Shown piece after piece: positions 1 to 5,585 of a stretch of 5,585 nucleotides of DNA. The notes beneath the pieces are model-generated. The model did no database searches and was not told where the DNA came from. It worked only from the letters and a program-made list of their open reading frames with translations. A program made the translations under genes and the position numbers. Source of the DNA: Candidatus Methanoperedens sp. (lineage in GTDB: Archaea; Halobacteriota; Methanosarcinia; Methanosarcinales; Methanoperedenaceae); the NCBI GenBank assembly GCA_026552835.1, contig JAPMTY010000088.1, forward strand, positions 1 through 5,585. The letters are read 5' to 3'. How positions within the stretch are numbered: position 1 is the first letter of the stretch; each line of letters opens with the position of its first letter.

Positions 1-2994
1 ATGGATAAGGTCTACGATGTTTGGCGTGCCTTCGCTCACCTTGTTTATGACATCAATCTTAATCCCGTTCTTTTCCAGGAACCTGACCGTACCGCGCGTT
101 CCAAGGATATGCAAACCTGCATCCTGCATTTTTTTTGCAACCCCGATGATATGCTTCTTATCTTCGTCGCGAACCGACATGACAACCGTTCCTGAAAGCG
201 GCAGGGTATTATCCGCAGCCCATTCAGCCTTGAAAAAGGCTCTCCCGAAATCATAATCAATCCCCATAACTTCGCCCGTGCTTTTCATCTCAGGCCCGAG
301 CACAGGGTCGGCGCCCGGGAGCTTATCAAAAGGCAGCAGCACTTCTTTTACAGAAACATGCTTTGGAATTATATCGCCGGTATAGCCAAGCTCTTTCAAC
401 GTATGGCCTGCCATGACCTTTGCCGCAATTTTTGCAAGCGGAAGCCCGACTGCCTTGCTTACAAAAGGTATGGTGCGGCTCGACCTGGGGTTTGCCTCAA
501 GAACATAAACCAGGCCGTTCTTGGTTGCCATCTGTATGTTGACTATCCCGACCACGTGAAGGGCAAGAGCTATCTTTTTTACATAATCGCGAACTGTAGC
601 AATAATCTCAGGTTTCAGTGACTGCGGCGGAATGACGCATGCCGAGTCGCCGGAATGAATGCCCGCTTCTTCTATGTGCTCCATTATTGCGCCGATAAGA
701 ATTTCTTTGCCGTCGCATATCGCATCCACATCGATTTCCACCGCATTGTCCAGGAAATCATCGATAAGCACAGGGTGCTCGTTTGAGACCCGCACAGCCT
801 CTTTCAGGTATCGCTCAAGATCGCGGTCATCGTAAACGATTTCCATCGCCCGCCCGCCCAACACGTATGACGGGCGTACCAGCACCGGATATCCGATTCT
901 TGTCGCTTCAATGAACGCTTCTTTATAATTGGTGGCGCACCCTGCCTCGGGCTGGAGGATGCCCAGTTTTTTCATCATGGCGTTAAAGCGTCCCCTGTCC
1001 TCTGCAATATCCATGTCGTCTGGGGTTGTTCCGAGTATGACAGTATTCAGGTCTGTCCTCCGGTCAAGCTCTTTTTTAAGCGGAATCGCAAGGTTTACAG
1101 AAGTCTGTCCCCCGAACTGCACCATCACGCCATAAGGACGTTCCCTGTCTATAACGTTCATGACATCTTCAAGCGTGAGCGGCTCAAAGAAGAGTTTGTC
1201 CGAGGTATCATAATCAGTGGAAACTGTCTCAGGATTGTTGTTCAGGATATGAGTTTCGATGCCTTCTTCCCTCAATGCTGTCACGGCATGAACTGTACAG
1301 TAGTCAAATTCGATGCCCTGTCCTATGCGGATAGGCCCTGAACCGATAATGAGCACTTTCTTTCTGTCGGTGGGGGCCGCTTCGCATTGGTCTTCATAGG
1401 TGGAATAATAGTAAGGTGTAGCTGCTGCAAATTCTGCTGCGCAGGTATCTACCATTTTGTAGGTGGGGATGATGCCATTTTCCCTTCGCATATCGTTTAT
1501 CTCTTCACGCGTCCTGCCGCACAGGAATGCTATTCTCTCATCACTTAAACCCATGCGTTTTGCCTTTCGAAGATTATCAGCCGACAGCTCTTCTTTTATC
1601 GTATCCTCGATGTCTATGATATTCTTTATTTTCCGGATGAAGAATGGGTCGATATTGGTATGCCTTGAAATTTCATCGATTGGCATCCCGTTTCGCAAAG
1701 CCTGGTAAATGACAAACAGGCGCTCGTGGGTGGGATGGCGCAGGATATCCAGGATTTCATCATTGCTCCATTCCCTGAATCCGAAGTACATGTCCACTTC
1801 AAGTGAGCGAACGGCTTTCTGCAGGGCTTCTTCGATAGTCCTCCCTATTGCCATCACCTCGCCCGTGCTTTTCATTGCAGTTGTAAGATGCTTGTCCGCA
1901 GTCACGAATTTATCAAAAGGCCAGCGCGGGATTTTGACGACGGTATAATCGATAGTGGGTTCAAAAGATGCAGGGGTTTTTTTGGTGATGTCGTTCGTTA
2001 TCTCATCCAGCGTCATGCCGATTGCGATTTTTGCAGTGACGCGGGCTATCGGGTAACCGGTGGCTTTTGAGGCAAGGGCGGATGAGCGTGAAACCCGCGG
2101 GTTGACTTCCACGATCCTGACCTCATCCTCACGGACAGCGAACTGGATATTGCAGCCGCCCTCGATGCCGAGCGCCCTTATTATCTTGATTGATGTGCTC
2201 CTGAGTTTCTGGTGGTCGGCATCCGACAGCGTTTGTGATGGCGTTACAACTATGGACTCGCCTGTGTGGATGCCCATCGGGTCGAAGTTTTCCATATTGC
2301 AAATCACGATGCAGGTATCGTTCTTGTCCCGCATCACCTCATACTCAAATTCTTTCCATCCGATGATGCTTTCTTCTATCAGCACCTGGTGGATGCGTGA
2401 GCGTTCAAGCCCGCGCTCTGTGATCTCAAGGAGTTCCTCGCGTGTATAGGCGATGCCGCCGCCCGCGCCGCCGAGGGTGTATGCGGGGCGGATGATGAGC
2501 GGAAGCCCGAGTTCTTCAATCAGCGACTCGGCCTCGGCAAGCGTATTGACGGCTTTTGAACGCGGGACTTTTTCGCCGATGCTTATCATTTTTTTCTTGA
2601 AAAGGTCGCGGTCTTCCGAGTCCTTGATCGCCTGGAGCGATGTACCAAGAAGCTCGACATTGAATTTATCCAGAATCCCCATTTCGCCAAGCTCGGTTGT
2701 AATATTCAGGCCGGTCTGCCCTCCAAGACCCGCAATAATGCCGTCAGGCCGCTCTTTTTCTATGATTTTTGCAACGATTTCAGGCTCAAGCGGTTCGATG
2801 TAGATGGCATCGGCCATATCGGTGTCCGTCATTATTGTTGCCGGGTTGCTGTTGACAAGGACGACCTTGATACCTTCTTCACGGAGTGAGCGGCATGCCT
2901 GGCTGCCTGAAAAATCAAATTCCGCCGCCTGTCCTATCATAATTGGGCCTGAGCCTATGAGCAGTACTTTCTTGAGGTCGGGTCTTTTTGGCAT
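1..2994 (-). CDS. carB: Carbamoyl phosphate synthetase, large subunit (3' end cut by window edge)
   Basis: Makes carbamoyl phosphate from bicarbonate, ammonia (from glutamine, delivered by the CarA subunit) and two ATP, feeding pyrimidine and arginine synthesis in the cytoplasm. The minus strand is open for 998 codons. The first half has GSGPIMIGQAAEFDFSG near residues 14-30 and the ATP-grasp loop TLGGAGGGIAYTREE at 172-186. R129, R169, E215 and H243 fall at the same numbers as the E. coli active-site residues (numbering from memory). The second half begins with GSGPIRIGQGIEFDYC at 551, with R707 and the E833/N835 metal ligands (LEANPRSSRT). The regulatory MGS-like domain starts near 928; T966, T969 and K985 match E. 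coli T974, T977 and K993, which bind allosteric effectors. E. coli CarB is 1073 residues, so about 65-70 are missing here. Start chosen at MPKRPDLKKV; an in-frame ATG at 3015 would add seven residues. No stop or frameshift. carA is not directly upstream. Confidence 0.98.
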   Translation of the reverse strand, partial: MPKRPDLKKVLLIGSGPIMIGQAAEFDFSGSQACRSLREEGIKVVLVNSNPATIMTDTDMADAIYIEPLEPEIVAKIIEKERPDGIIAGLGGQTGLNITTELGEMGILDKFNVELLGTSLQAIKDSEDRDLFKKKMISIGEKVPRSKAVNTLAEAESLIEELGLPLIIRPAYTLGGAGGGIAYTREELLEITERGLERSRIHQVLIEESIIGWKEFEYEVMRDKNDTCIVICNMENFDPMGIHTGESIVVTPSQTLSDADHQKLRSTSIKIIRALGIEGGCNIQFAVREDEVRIVEVNPRVSRSSALASKATGYPIARVTAKIAIGMTLDEITNDITKKTPASFEPTIDYTVVKIPRWPFDKFVTADKHLTTAMKSTGEVMAIGRTIEEALQKAVRSLEVDMYFGFREWSNDEILDILRHPTHERLFVIYQALRNGMPIDEISRHTNIDPFFIRKIKNIIDIEDTIKEELSADNLRKAKRMGLSDERIAFLCGRTREEINDMRRENGIIPTYKMVDTCAAEFAAATPYYYSTYEDQCEAAPTDRKKVLIIGSGPIRIGQGIEFDYCTVHAVTALREEGIETHILNNNPETVSTDYDTSDKLFFEPLTLEDVMNVIDRERPYGVMVQFGGQTSVNLAIPLKKELDRRTDLNTVILGTTPDDMDIAEDRGRFNAMMKKLGILQPEAGCATNYKEAFIEATRIGYPVLVRPSYVLGGRAMEIVYDDRDLERYLKEAVRVSNEHPVLIDDFLDNAVEIDVDAICDGKEILIGAIMEHIEEAGIHSGDSACVIPPQSLKPEIIATVRDYVKKIALALHVVGIVNIQMATKNGLVYVLEANPRSSRTIPFVSKAVGLPLAKIAAKVMAGHTLKELGYTGDIIPKHVSVKEVLLPFDKLPGADPVLGPEMKSTGEVMGIDYDFGRAFFKAEWAADNTLPLSGTVVMSVRDEDKKHIIGVAKKMQDAGLHILGTRGTVRFLEKNGIKIDVINKVSEGTPNIVDLIH

Positions 2995-3091
2995 AATTTC
3001 AAGCCTAAATGTCATGGCATGTTATAAATTCTATCCATTATTTAAAAAGGGTTTGAGGAAAGAATTATCAGAACTTTTTTAAAGGGGTCTG
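2995..3091. other. Intergenic gap between the nuclease-like gene and carB
   Basis: These 97 bp separate two minus-strand genes. Apart from the TATA-like box at 3038-3050 there is a T-rich stretch (on the minus strand CCCCTTTAAAAAAGTTC, near 3073-3089) just after the nuclease stop codon. It could act as a weak U-tract terminator, but no convincing stem precedes it. No RNA gene or repeat was seen. Confidence 0.4.
3038..3050 (-). promoter_or_regulatory. Probable archaeal TATA box for carB
   Basis: Read on the minus strand this is CCTTTTTAAATAA, an AT-rich TATA-like box about 45-55 nt before the carB ATG. A start of transcription about 25 nt downstream would leave a short leader of roughly 25 nt. 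No strong ribosome site precedes the ATG; the leader contains only a weak AGG. Its presence suggests carB can be transcribed independently of the nuclease-like gene that lies upstream in the same orientation. This rests on spacing and composition only. Confidence 0.4.
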
Positions 3092-4297
3092 TCAAGTTTG
3101 CTGTTGATACAGAATATTGTCAATTTTTAGTTGATGGCTGTCATTCTGAAAGTCATATCGTCGAGATGTTTGTAGTTTTGGTGAAAAGAATTTAACTGTT
3201 ACTTTATCAGGCTTTAATTCAATTTGAAAAATTAATATACCAAATTTTTCTTTGACTTTTTCTATAAATTTTTTTTGGACAGGTGACGCTCTTGCAAAAC
3301 CTGATTTACTGCTTTTTACTTCTACAAAATAAAATGATCTGGAAAAAGATGAGTTTGGTTTTGTAATTCCTAAAAAATCTAATGTAGGTGTTTGGGTTGT
3401 AATAAGCTCCTTTAAAAATTGCAACTCATCGTCAGATAATGTTAAATTGCTTTTTGCAAGGGCGGATATATATAAACCATAAATGTTCTCAACTATTTGG
3501 TTTTTCTCTTCAATACCTTCTTGAATCTTTTCACATTCCTTCCTATATTCATCTTTCTCAGCAGGAGTAAGAAAACGTTCTAACGGTGATAAAAAAGTCA
3601 TCAAGGGTTCAAAATACGTCTTTCCTGTTTTACGTGCATCCTCTATTCGATTTAGTCTCATCCTTCCATATTCAGTATTATCCATTTCATCTTTAGGCAG
3701 GAAAAAGACACAGTTAGTAAAGGGGACATAATAATATTGTATTCCTTTTCTTTCTTTTTTCCCATATTCATGCTGCCTTTCCTCAAATTGCTCAAATTCA
3801 TATTTCCGTTTGAGTATGTCGCATAAAATCATATCTCTTTTATGACAATATTTTGACGACAACTCCTGTGTTTTTTCGTTGAACGGGACTCCAATATCTC
3901 TATTAATTTTATAAAGTTCAAAATCTTTGGAGAGTATATTTTCAGCAAAATCCTCCCATATATCCCAAAATTCGTATTTATTAGTTAACAAACCCTCAGA
4001 ATTAAAAACTTCTAAGTATTTATCTCGGTGTGGATTGTTGGTGTTTTTCAGAACATCTTTTACAAAATCCAGCTCAAAAGATTCTCCTTTTAGAAATTCA
4101 AATTCTATTTTATTTTTTGTCGTTTTCCTGAGAATGTTTTCAGCCTCATTTTCGTTGTGGAAAGATATCAGTAACTCCCCTCTCTGCTTGTGACTGCAAC
4201 GTTTACATTGATATACCCGCCACTTTCCCTCCAAGCTAAGTTTTGTCCCGGCTTTGACGAAATCCGTTCCTCCACATTTTGTGCATGTGTTCTCCAT
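3092..4297 (-). CDS. Zinc-ribbon protein with C-terminal PD-(D/E)XK nuclease-like domain, function unknown
   Basis: I do not recognise a named family for this 401-residue protein. Residues 1-40 form a four-cysteine zinc ribbon (C5-x2-C8 and C31-x2-C34), in the style of the ribbons at the front of IS1-type transposase proteins, which suggests DNA or RNA binding. The middle (about 50-300) is charged, probably mostly helical, with a likely long helix or short coiled coil around 240-272. The C-terminus resembles a PD-(D/E)XK nuclease core: D307 in TLDFLG, then E326-V-K328 in FYFVEVKSS, then S338-P-V-Q341 leading a helix and the strand GILIFQIEL. The SxxQ after ExK recalls VRR-NUC-like folds. No signal peptide or membrane segment. 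The start is supported by AAGGTG seven bases upstream. GC, by counting sample lines, is about one third, against roughly half in carB, suggesting acquisition by transfer. A stand-alone defence or mobile-element nuclease is possible but not shown. Confidence 0.85.
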   Translation of the reverse strand: MENTCTKCGGTDFVKAGTKLSLEGKWRVYQCKRCSHKQRGELLISFHNENEAENILRKTTKNKIEFEFLKGESFELDFVKDVLKNTNNPHRDKYLEVFNSEGLLTNKYEFWDIWEDFAENILSKDFELYKINRDIGVPFNEKTQELSSKYCHKRDMILCDILKRKYEFEQFEERQHEYGKKERKGIQYYYVPFTNCVFFLPKDEMDNTEYGRMRLNRIEDARKTGKTYFEPLMTFLSPLERFLTPAEKDEYRKECEKIQEGIEEKNQIVENIYGLYISALAKSNLTLSDDELQFLKELITTQTPTLDFLGITKPNSSFSRSFYFVEVKSSKSGFARASPVQKKFIEKVKEKFGILIFQIELKPDKVTVKFFSPKLQTSRRYDFQNDSHQLKIDNILYQQQT

Positions 4298-4304
4298 TTA
4301 GGTA

Positions 4305-4310
4305 CACCTT
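4305..4310 (-). promoter_or_regulatory. Ribosome binding site of the zinc-ribbon nuclease gene
   Basis: On the minus strand the sequence AAGGTG lies seven bases before the ATG at 4297. It matches the core of the archaeal anti-Shine-Dalgarno complement (AGGAGGTGAT) and fixes the start codon of the nuclease-like gene. Confidence 0.6.
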
Positions 4311-4333
4311 TGCATAGAATAGTGATTAGTCGG

Positions 4334-4345
4334 ATATATTTTTAT
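4334..4345 (-). promoter_or_regulatory. Probable archaeal TATA box for the zinc-ribbon nuclease gene
   Basis: Minus-strand AAAAATATAT, preceded by an A-rich stretch that could serve as the BRE. A start about 25 nt downstream (near 4312) would give a leader of about 15 nt, just long enough to carry the AAGGTG site. The geometry is good for an archaeal promoter; there is no experimental support. The element is AT-rich enough on the other strand that it might also have served the divergent fae gene. Confidence 0.5.
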
Positions 4346-4395
4346 TCTCTCTTTTGCAGAAATACATAAAGACCAAAGTATCAATTTAATCACCG

Positions 4396-4653
4396 ATGTT
4401 TTTAGTAGGCGAGGCTTTAATCGCCGAGGAACCATAACTTGCTCATATTGATTTGATCATATAAGAAAAGACATGACCTGTAGGACAGGCATTTGCGAAC
4501 GGTTTTACACAATTATCCAAGGGGCACACTCCCCTTCTTTCAGTCATAAGGCCAAACCTTCTGACCAAACCTGCAACCCTTATTGTGCCGAAAGTGAAGG
4601 TCAATAACATGGCAGGAAGTACTGGCATCATAGGAAGATATATGAAGAATTGA
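4396..4653 (+). pseudogene. fae: Decayed formaldehyde-activating enzyme gene (fae), N-terminal half only
   Basis: Intact Fae joins formaldehyde to tetrahydromethanopterin, giving methylene-H4MPT. Read in a single frame from the ATG at 4396, the sequence gives MFLVGEALIAEEP, stop, LAHIDLII, stop, EKT, stop, then [19 protein letters not shown] and on through [19 protein letters not shown] and KVKVNNM. This is plain Fae sequence (family pattern GEALVGxGxExAHIDLIIG, then PxxxAFANxL). The three stops are TAA 4435, TAA 4462 and TGA 4474. The TAA at 4435 stands where Glu is expected and the TGA at 4474 where Gly is expected, each one base from a sense codon. The catalytic His (H22 in Methylorubrum extorquens Fae) is still present as H17. 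After about 4635 the match fades and the frame ends at TGA 4651, whereas Fae is about 165-180 residues, so the C-terminal half is gone. A functional product is very unlikely. It sits directly upstream of transketolase, same strand. Confidence 0.9.
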
Positions 4654-4775
4654 AAGGAATTATGCCTCAAATGAACGTTGGATGACCGAAATGGATGTTA
4701 TTAGTAAATTCAATGGTACCAGGATACACAAGAAAACCTATACGTCCTCAAAGAAGAAATATCAGAGCTGATACA
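4654..4775 (+). other. Spacer between fae relic and transketolase
   Basis: These 122 bp hold no convincing gene. A short piece at 4644-4670, one frame away from the fae relic, reads EELKGIMPQ, which faintly resembles the EEGIIP stretch of Fae and may be a frameshifted remnant. AT-rich patches near 4700-4711 (TTAGTAAATTC) could contain a weak TATA box for the transketolase, but none stands out. Two in-frame ATGs (4695 and 4713) lie here ahead of the chosen transketolase start. Confidence 0.4.
4765..4772 (+). promoter_or_regulatory. Probable ribosome binding site of transketolase N-terminal subunit
   Basis: GAGCTGAT matches seven of eight bases of the archaeal consensus GAGGTGAT. It ends three bases before the ATG at 4776 and six before the ATG at 4779, so it supports translation beginning at this tandem ATG pair and not at the upstream in-frame ATGs at 4695 or 4713. 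Spacing slightly favours the second ATG. Confidence 0.4.
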
Positions 4776-5585
4776 ATGATGGACCTAAAATCTGACGAGA
4801 TAAAAAAATTAAAAGATAAAGCAAAAGTTATCCGCAGACATATAATAAAAATGGTACATGGTGCAGGTTCAGGTCATCCGGGTGGTTCCTTATCATGCAC
4901 AGATATTCTTGTGGTGTTATATTTCCATGTGATGAAACATGACCCGCAAAAAAAAGACAGGGAAAGGGACAGGTTCATTTTATCAAAAGGACATGCAGCC
5001 CCCGCATTATATGCCACGTTGTCTGAGTGTGGTTATTTTCCAATAGGCAAATTGGAATCGTTGAGGAAAAACGGTGGATACCTTCAGGGGCATCCTGATT
5101 CAAGCATATCAGGCGTTGAAGTTTCATCCGGTTCACTGGGACAGGGTCTCTCAATAGCAAATGGGATTGCTCTTGCTGCCAGGTTGGATGAGAATCCATC
5201 GAGGGTCTTTGTATTGTTGGGTGACGGGGAGTGCGATGAAGGGCAAGTATGGGAAGCTGCTATGCTTTCCGCCCATTATAAACTGGATAATTTAGTTGCA
5301 ATAGTTGACCGGAATGGTCTTCAAATAGATGGTTCAACAGAAGATGTAATGTCCCTTGAACCGCTATCAAAGAAATGGGAATCATTTGGCTGGAATGTTA
5401 TTGAAATAGATGGAAATAATATTGAAGAGATCATAAAAGCGTTCCAAGAAACTGAAAATCGCACAGGAAAGCCAACAGTGATAATTGCACGTACATGTAA
5501 AGGAAAAGGAGTCTCATTTATGGAAAACGTATGCTCTTTCCATGGCAAAGCCCCAACAGATGAAGAAAAGATAAGGGCTCTGGAG
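4776..5585 (+). CDS. tkt: Transketolase, N-terminal (thiamine diphosphate-binding) subunit, cut by right edge
   Basis: Part of a two-gene transketolase, which moves two-carbon units between sugar phosphates and supplies pentoses and erythrose 4-phosphate in the cytoplasm. All 270 visible codons are open. Family landmarks in order: [10 protein letters not shown] at 31-40, [11 protein letters not shown] at 70-80, GHPD at 105-108, SGSLGQGLS at 118-126, then the cofactor motif [13 protein letters not shown] from 149 to 161 with the closing Asn in DRNGLQIDG at 178-186, and FHGKAP at 255-260. H34, H73 and H106 correspond to the conserved active-site histidines of the family. Separate N-terminal subunits are usually about 270-285 residues, so only a short tail is missing; the C-terminal subunit gene is expected just beyond the window. 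The start was placed at the tandem ATG (4776/4779) because of the ribosome site and because [15 protein letters not shown] aligns with where this family begins. It follows the dead fae gene in the same direction. Confidence 0.95.
   Translation, partial: MMDLKSDEIKKLKDKAKVIRRHIIKMVHGAGSGHPGGSLSCTDILVVLYFHVMKHDPQKKDRERDRFILSKGHAAPALYATLSECGYFPIGKLESLRKNGGYLQGHPDSSISGVEVSSGSLGQGLSIANGIALAARLDENPSRVFVLLGDGECDEGQVWEAAMLSAHYKLDNLVAIVDRNGLQIDGSTEDVMSLEPLSKKWESFGWNVIEIDGNNIEEIIKAFQETENRTGKPTVIIARTCKGKGVSFMENVCSFHGKAPTDEEKIRALE

Larger units (their letters stand above)
4298..4395. other. Divergent spacer between nuclease-like gene and fae relic
   Basis: These 98 bp are AT-rich and separate a minus-strand gene from the plus-strand fae relic. 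The leftward promoter and ribosome site are recognisable (listed separately). On the plus strand no clear TATA box or ribosome site at a proper distance from the fae ATG (4396) can be seen; only CACCG directly precedes the ATG. The rightward control region may have been lost or replaced. Confidence 0.5.

Noticed and set aside
1..3082. Many plus-strand open frames of 60-129 codons across this region
   Set aside because: All are antisense to the continuous carB frame (or run past its start into the gap), and their translations look like no known protein.
3927..4193. An 88-codon plus-strand open frame
   Set aside because: Antisense to the zinc-ribbon nuclease gene, low complexity rich in Ser and Phe, with no ribosome site.
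4177..4297. Possible IS1-type transposase gene based on the zinc ribbon
   Set aside because: Only the short ribbon is similar in style; the rest lacks a recognisable transposase catalytic core, and no terminal inverted repeats or target duplications were seen.
4408..4425. Hairpin GGCGA-loop-TCGCC that could be a terminator or element end
   Set aside because: The stem is only five pairs, has no T-run after it, and lies inside the conserved GEAL-coding start of the fae relic, so it is explained by coding sequence.
4443..4670. A 75-codon minus-strand open frame with a hydrophobic N-terminus
   Set aside because: It lies antisense to the fae relic, whose plus-strand frame matches a known family; the minus frame is a shadow.
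4975..5548. Two minus-strand open frames (4975-5199 and 5321-5548)
   Set aside because: Both are antisense to the well-supported transketolase frame.
4776..5585. 1-deoxyxylulose-5-phosphate synthase as an alternative identity
   Set aside because: The protein shares the cofactor fold, but the SGSLGQGLS and [11 protein letters not shown] motifs and the separate-subunit length fit transketolase N-terminal subunits better; archaea of this type generally use the mevalonate route.
1..5585. CRISPR arrays, tRNA or rRNA genes
   Set aside because: No regularly spaced repeats and no cloverleaf or rRNA-like sequence were seen; nearly all bases are covered by the four genes described.

Overview
The window looks like chromosomal DNA from a methanogen-type archaeon, most plausibly in or near the Methanosarcinales (methane-cycling Euryarchaeota, Methanoperedens-like). 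The clues are a carB of archaeal flavour, the remnant of a formaldehyde-activating enzyme gene (fae), a transketolase encoded as a separate N-terminal subunit, and AT-rich TATA-like boxes with a GGTG-type ribosome site instead of bacterial -35/-10 promoters. The lineage is inferred from gene content and protein style, not from a marker gene.

Layout. Positions 1-2994 (minus strand) carry carB, the large subunit of carbamoyl phosphate synthetase. It is open throughout and truncated only by the left edge of the window, which removes roughly the last 65-70 residues. A 97-bp gap with a TATA-like box separates it from a second minus-strand gene (3092-4297). This encodes a 401-residue protein that I cannot assign to a named family. 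It has an N-terminal four-cysteine zinc ribbon and a C-terminal nuclease-like PD-(D/E)XK signature. The gene is clearly more AT-rich than both neighbours. A 98-bp divergent spacer follows, holding the nuclease gene's TATA-like box and ribosome site. On the plus strand, 4396-4653 is a decayed copy of fae: about 80 codons still read in one frame as Fae but are broken by three stop codons and lack the C-terminal half. From 4776 to the right edge runs the N-terminal, thiamine-diphosphate-binding subunit of a split transketolase, with about 270 residues visible and nearly complete.

How the genes relate. carB supplies carbamoyl phosphate for pyrimidine and arginine synthesis. The transketolase works in pentose/tetrose interconversion, and Fae captures formaldehyde on tetrahydromethanopterin. 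In archaea that make ribulose 5-phosphate by the reverse ribulose monophosphate route, formaldehyde is released, so a fae next to transketolase makes metabolic sense, but here that fae is dead. The AT-rich nuclease-like gene sits between carB and the fae relic. It looks like an acquired gene and is the least explained part of the window. The many small open frames inside carB, fae and tkt are antisense or off-frame shadows and were left out.
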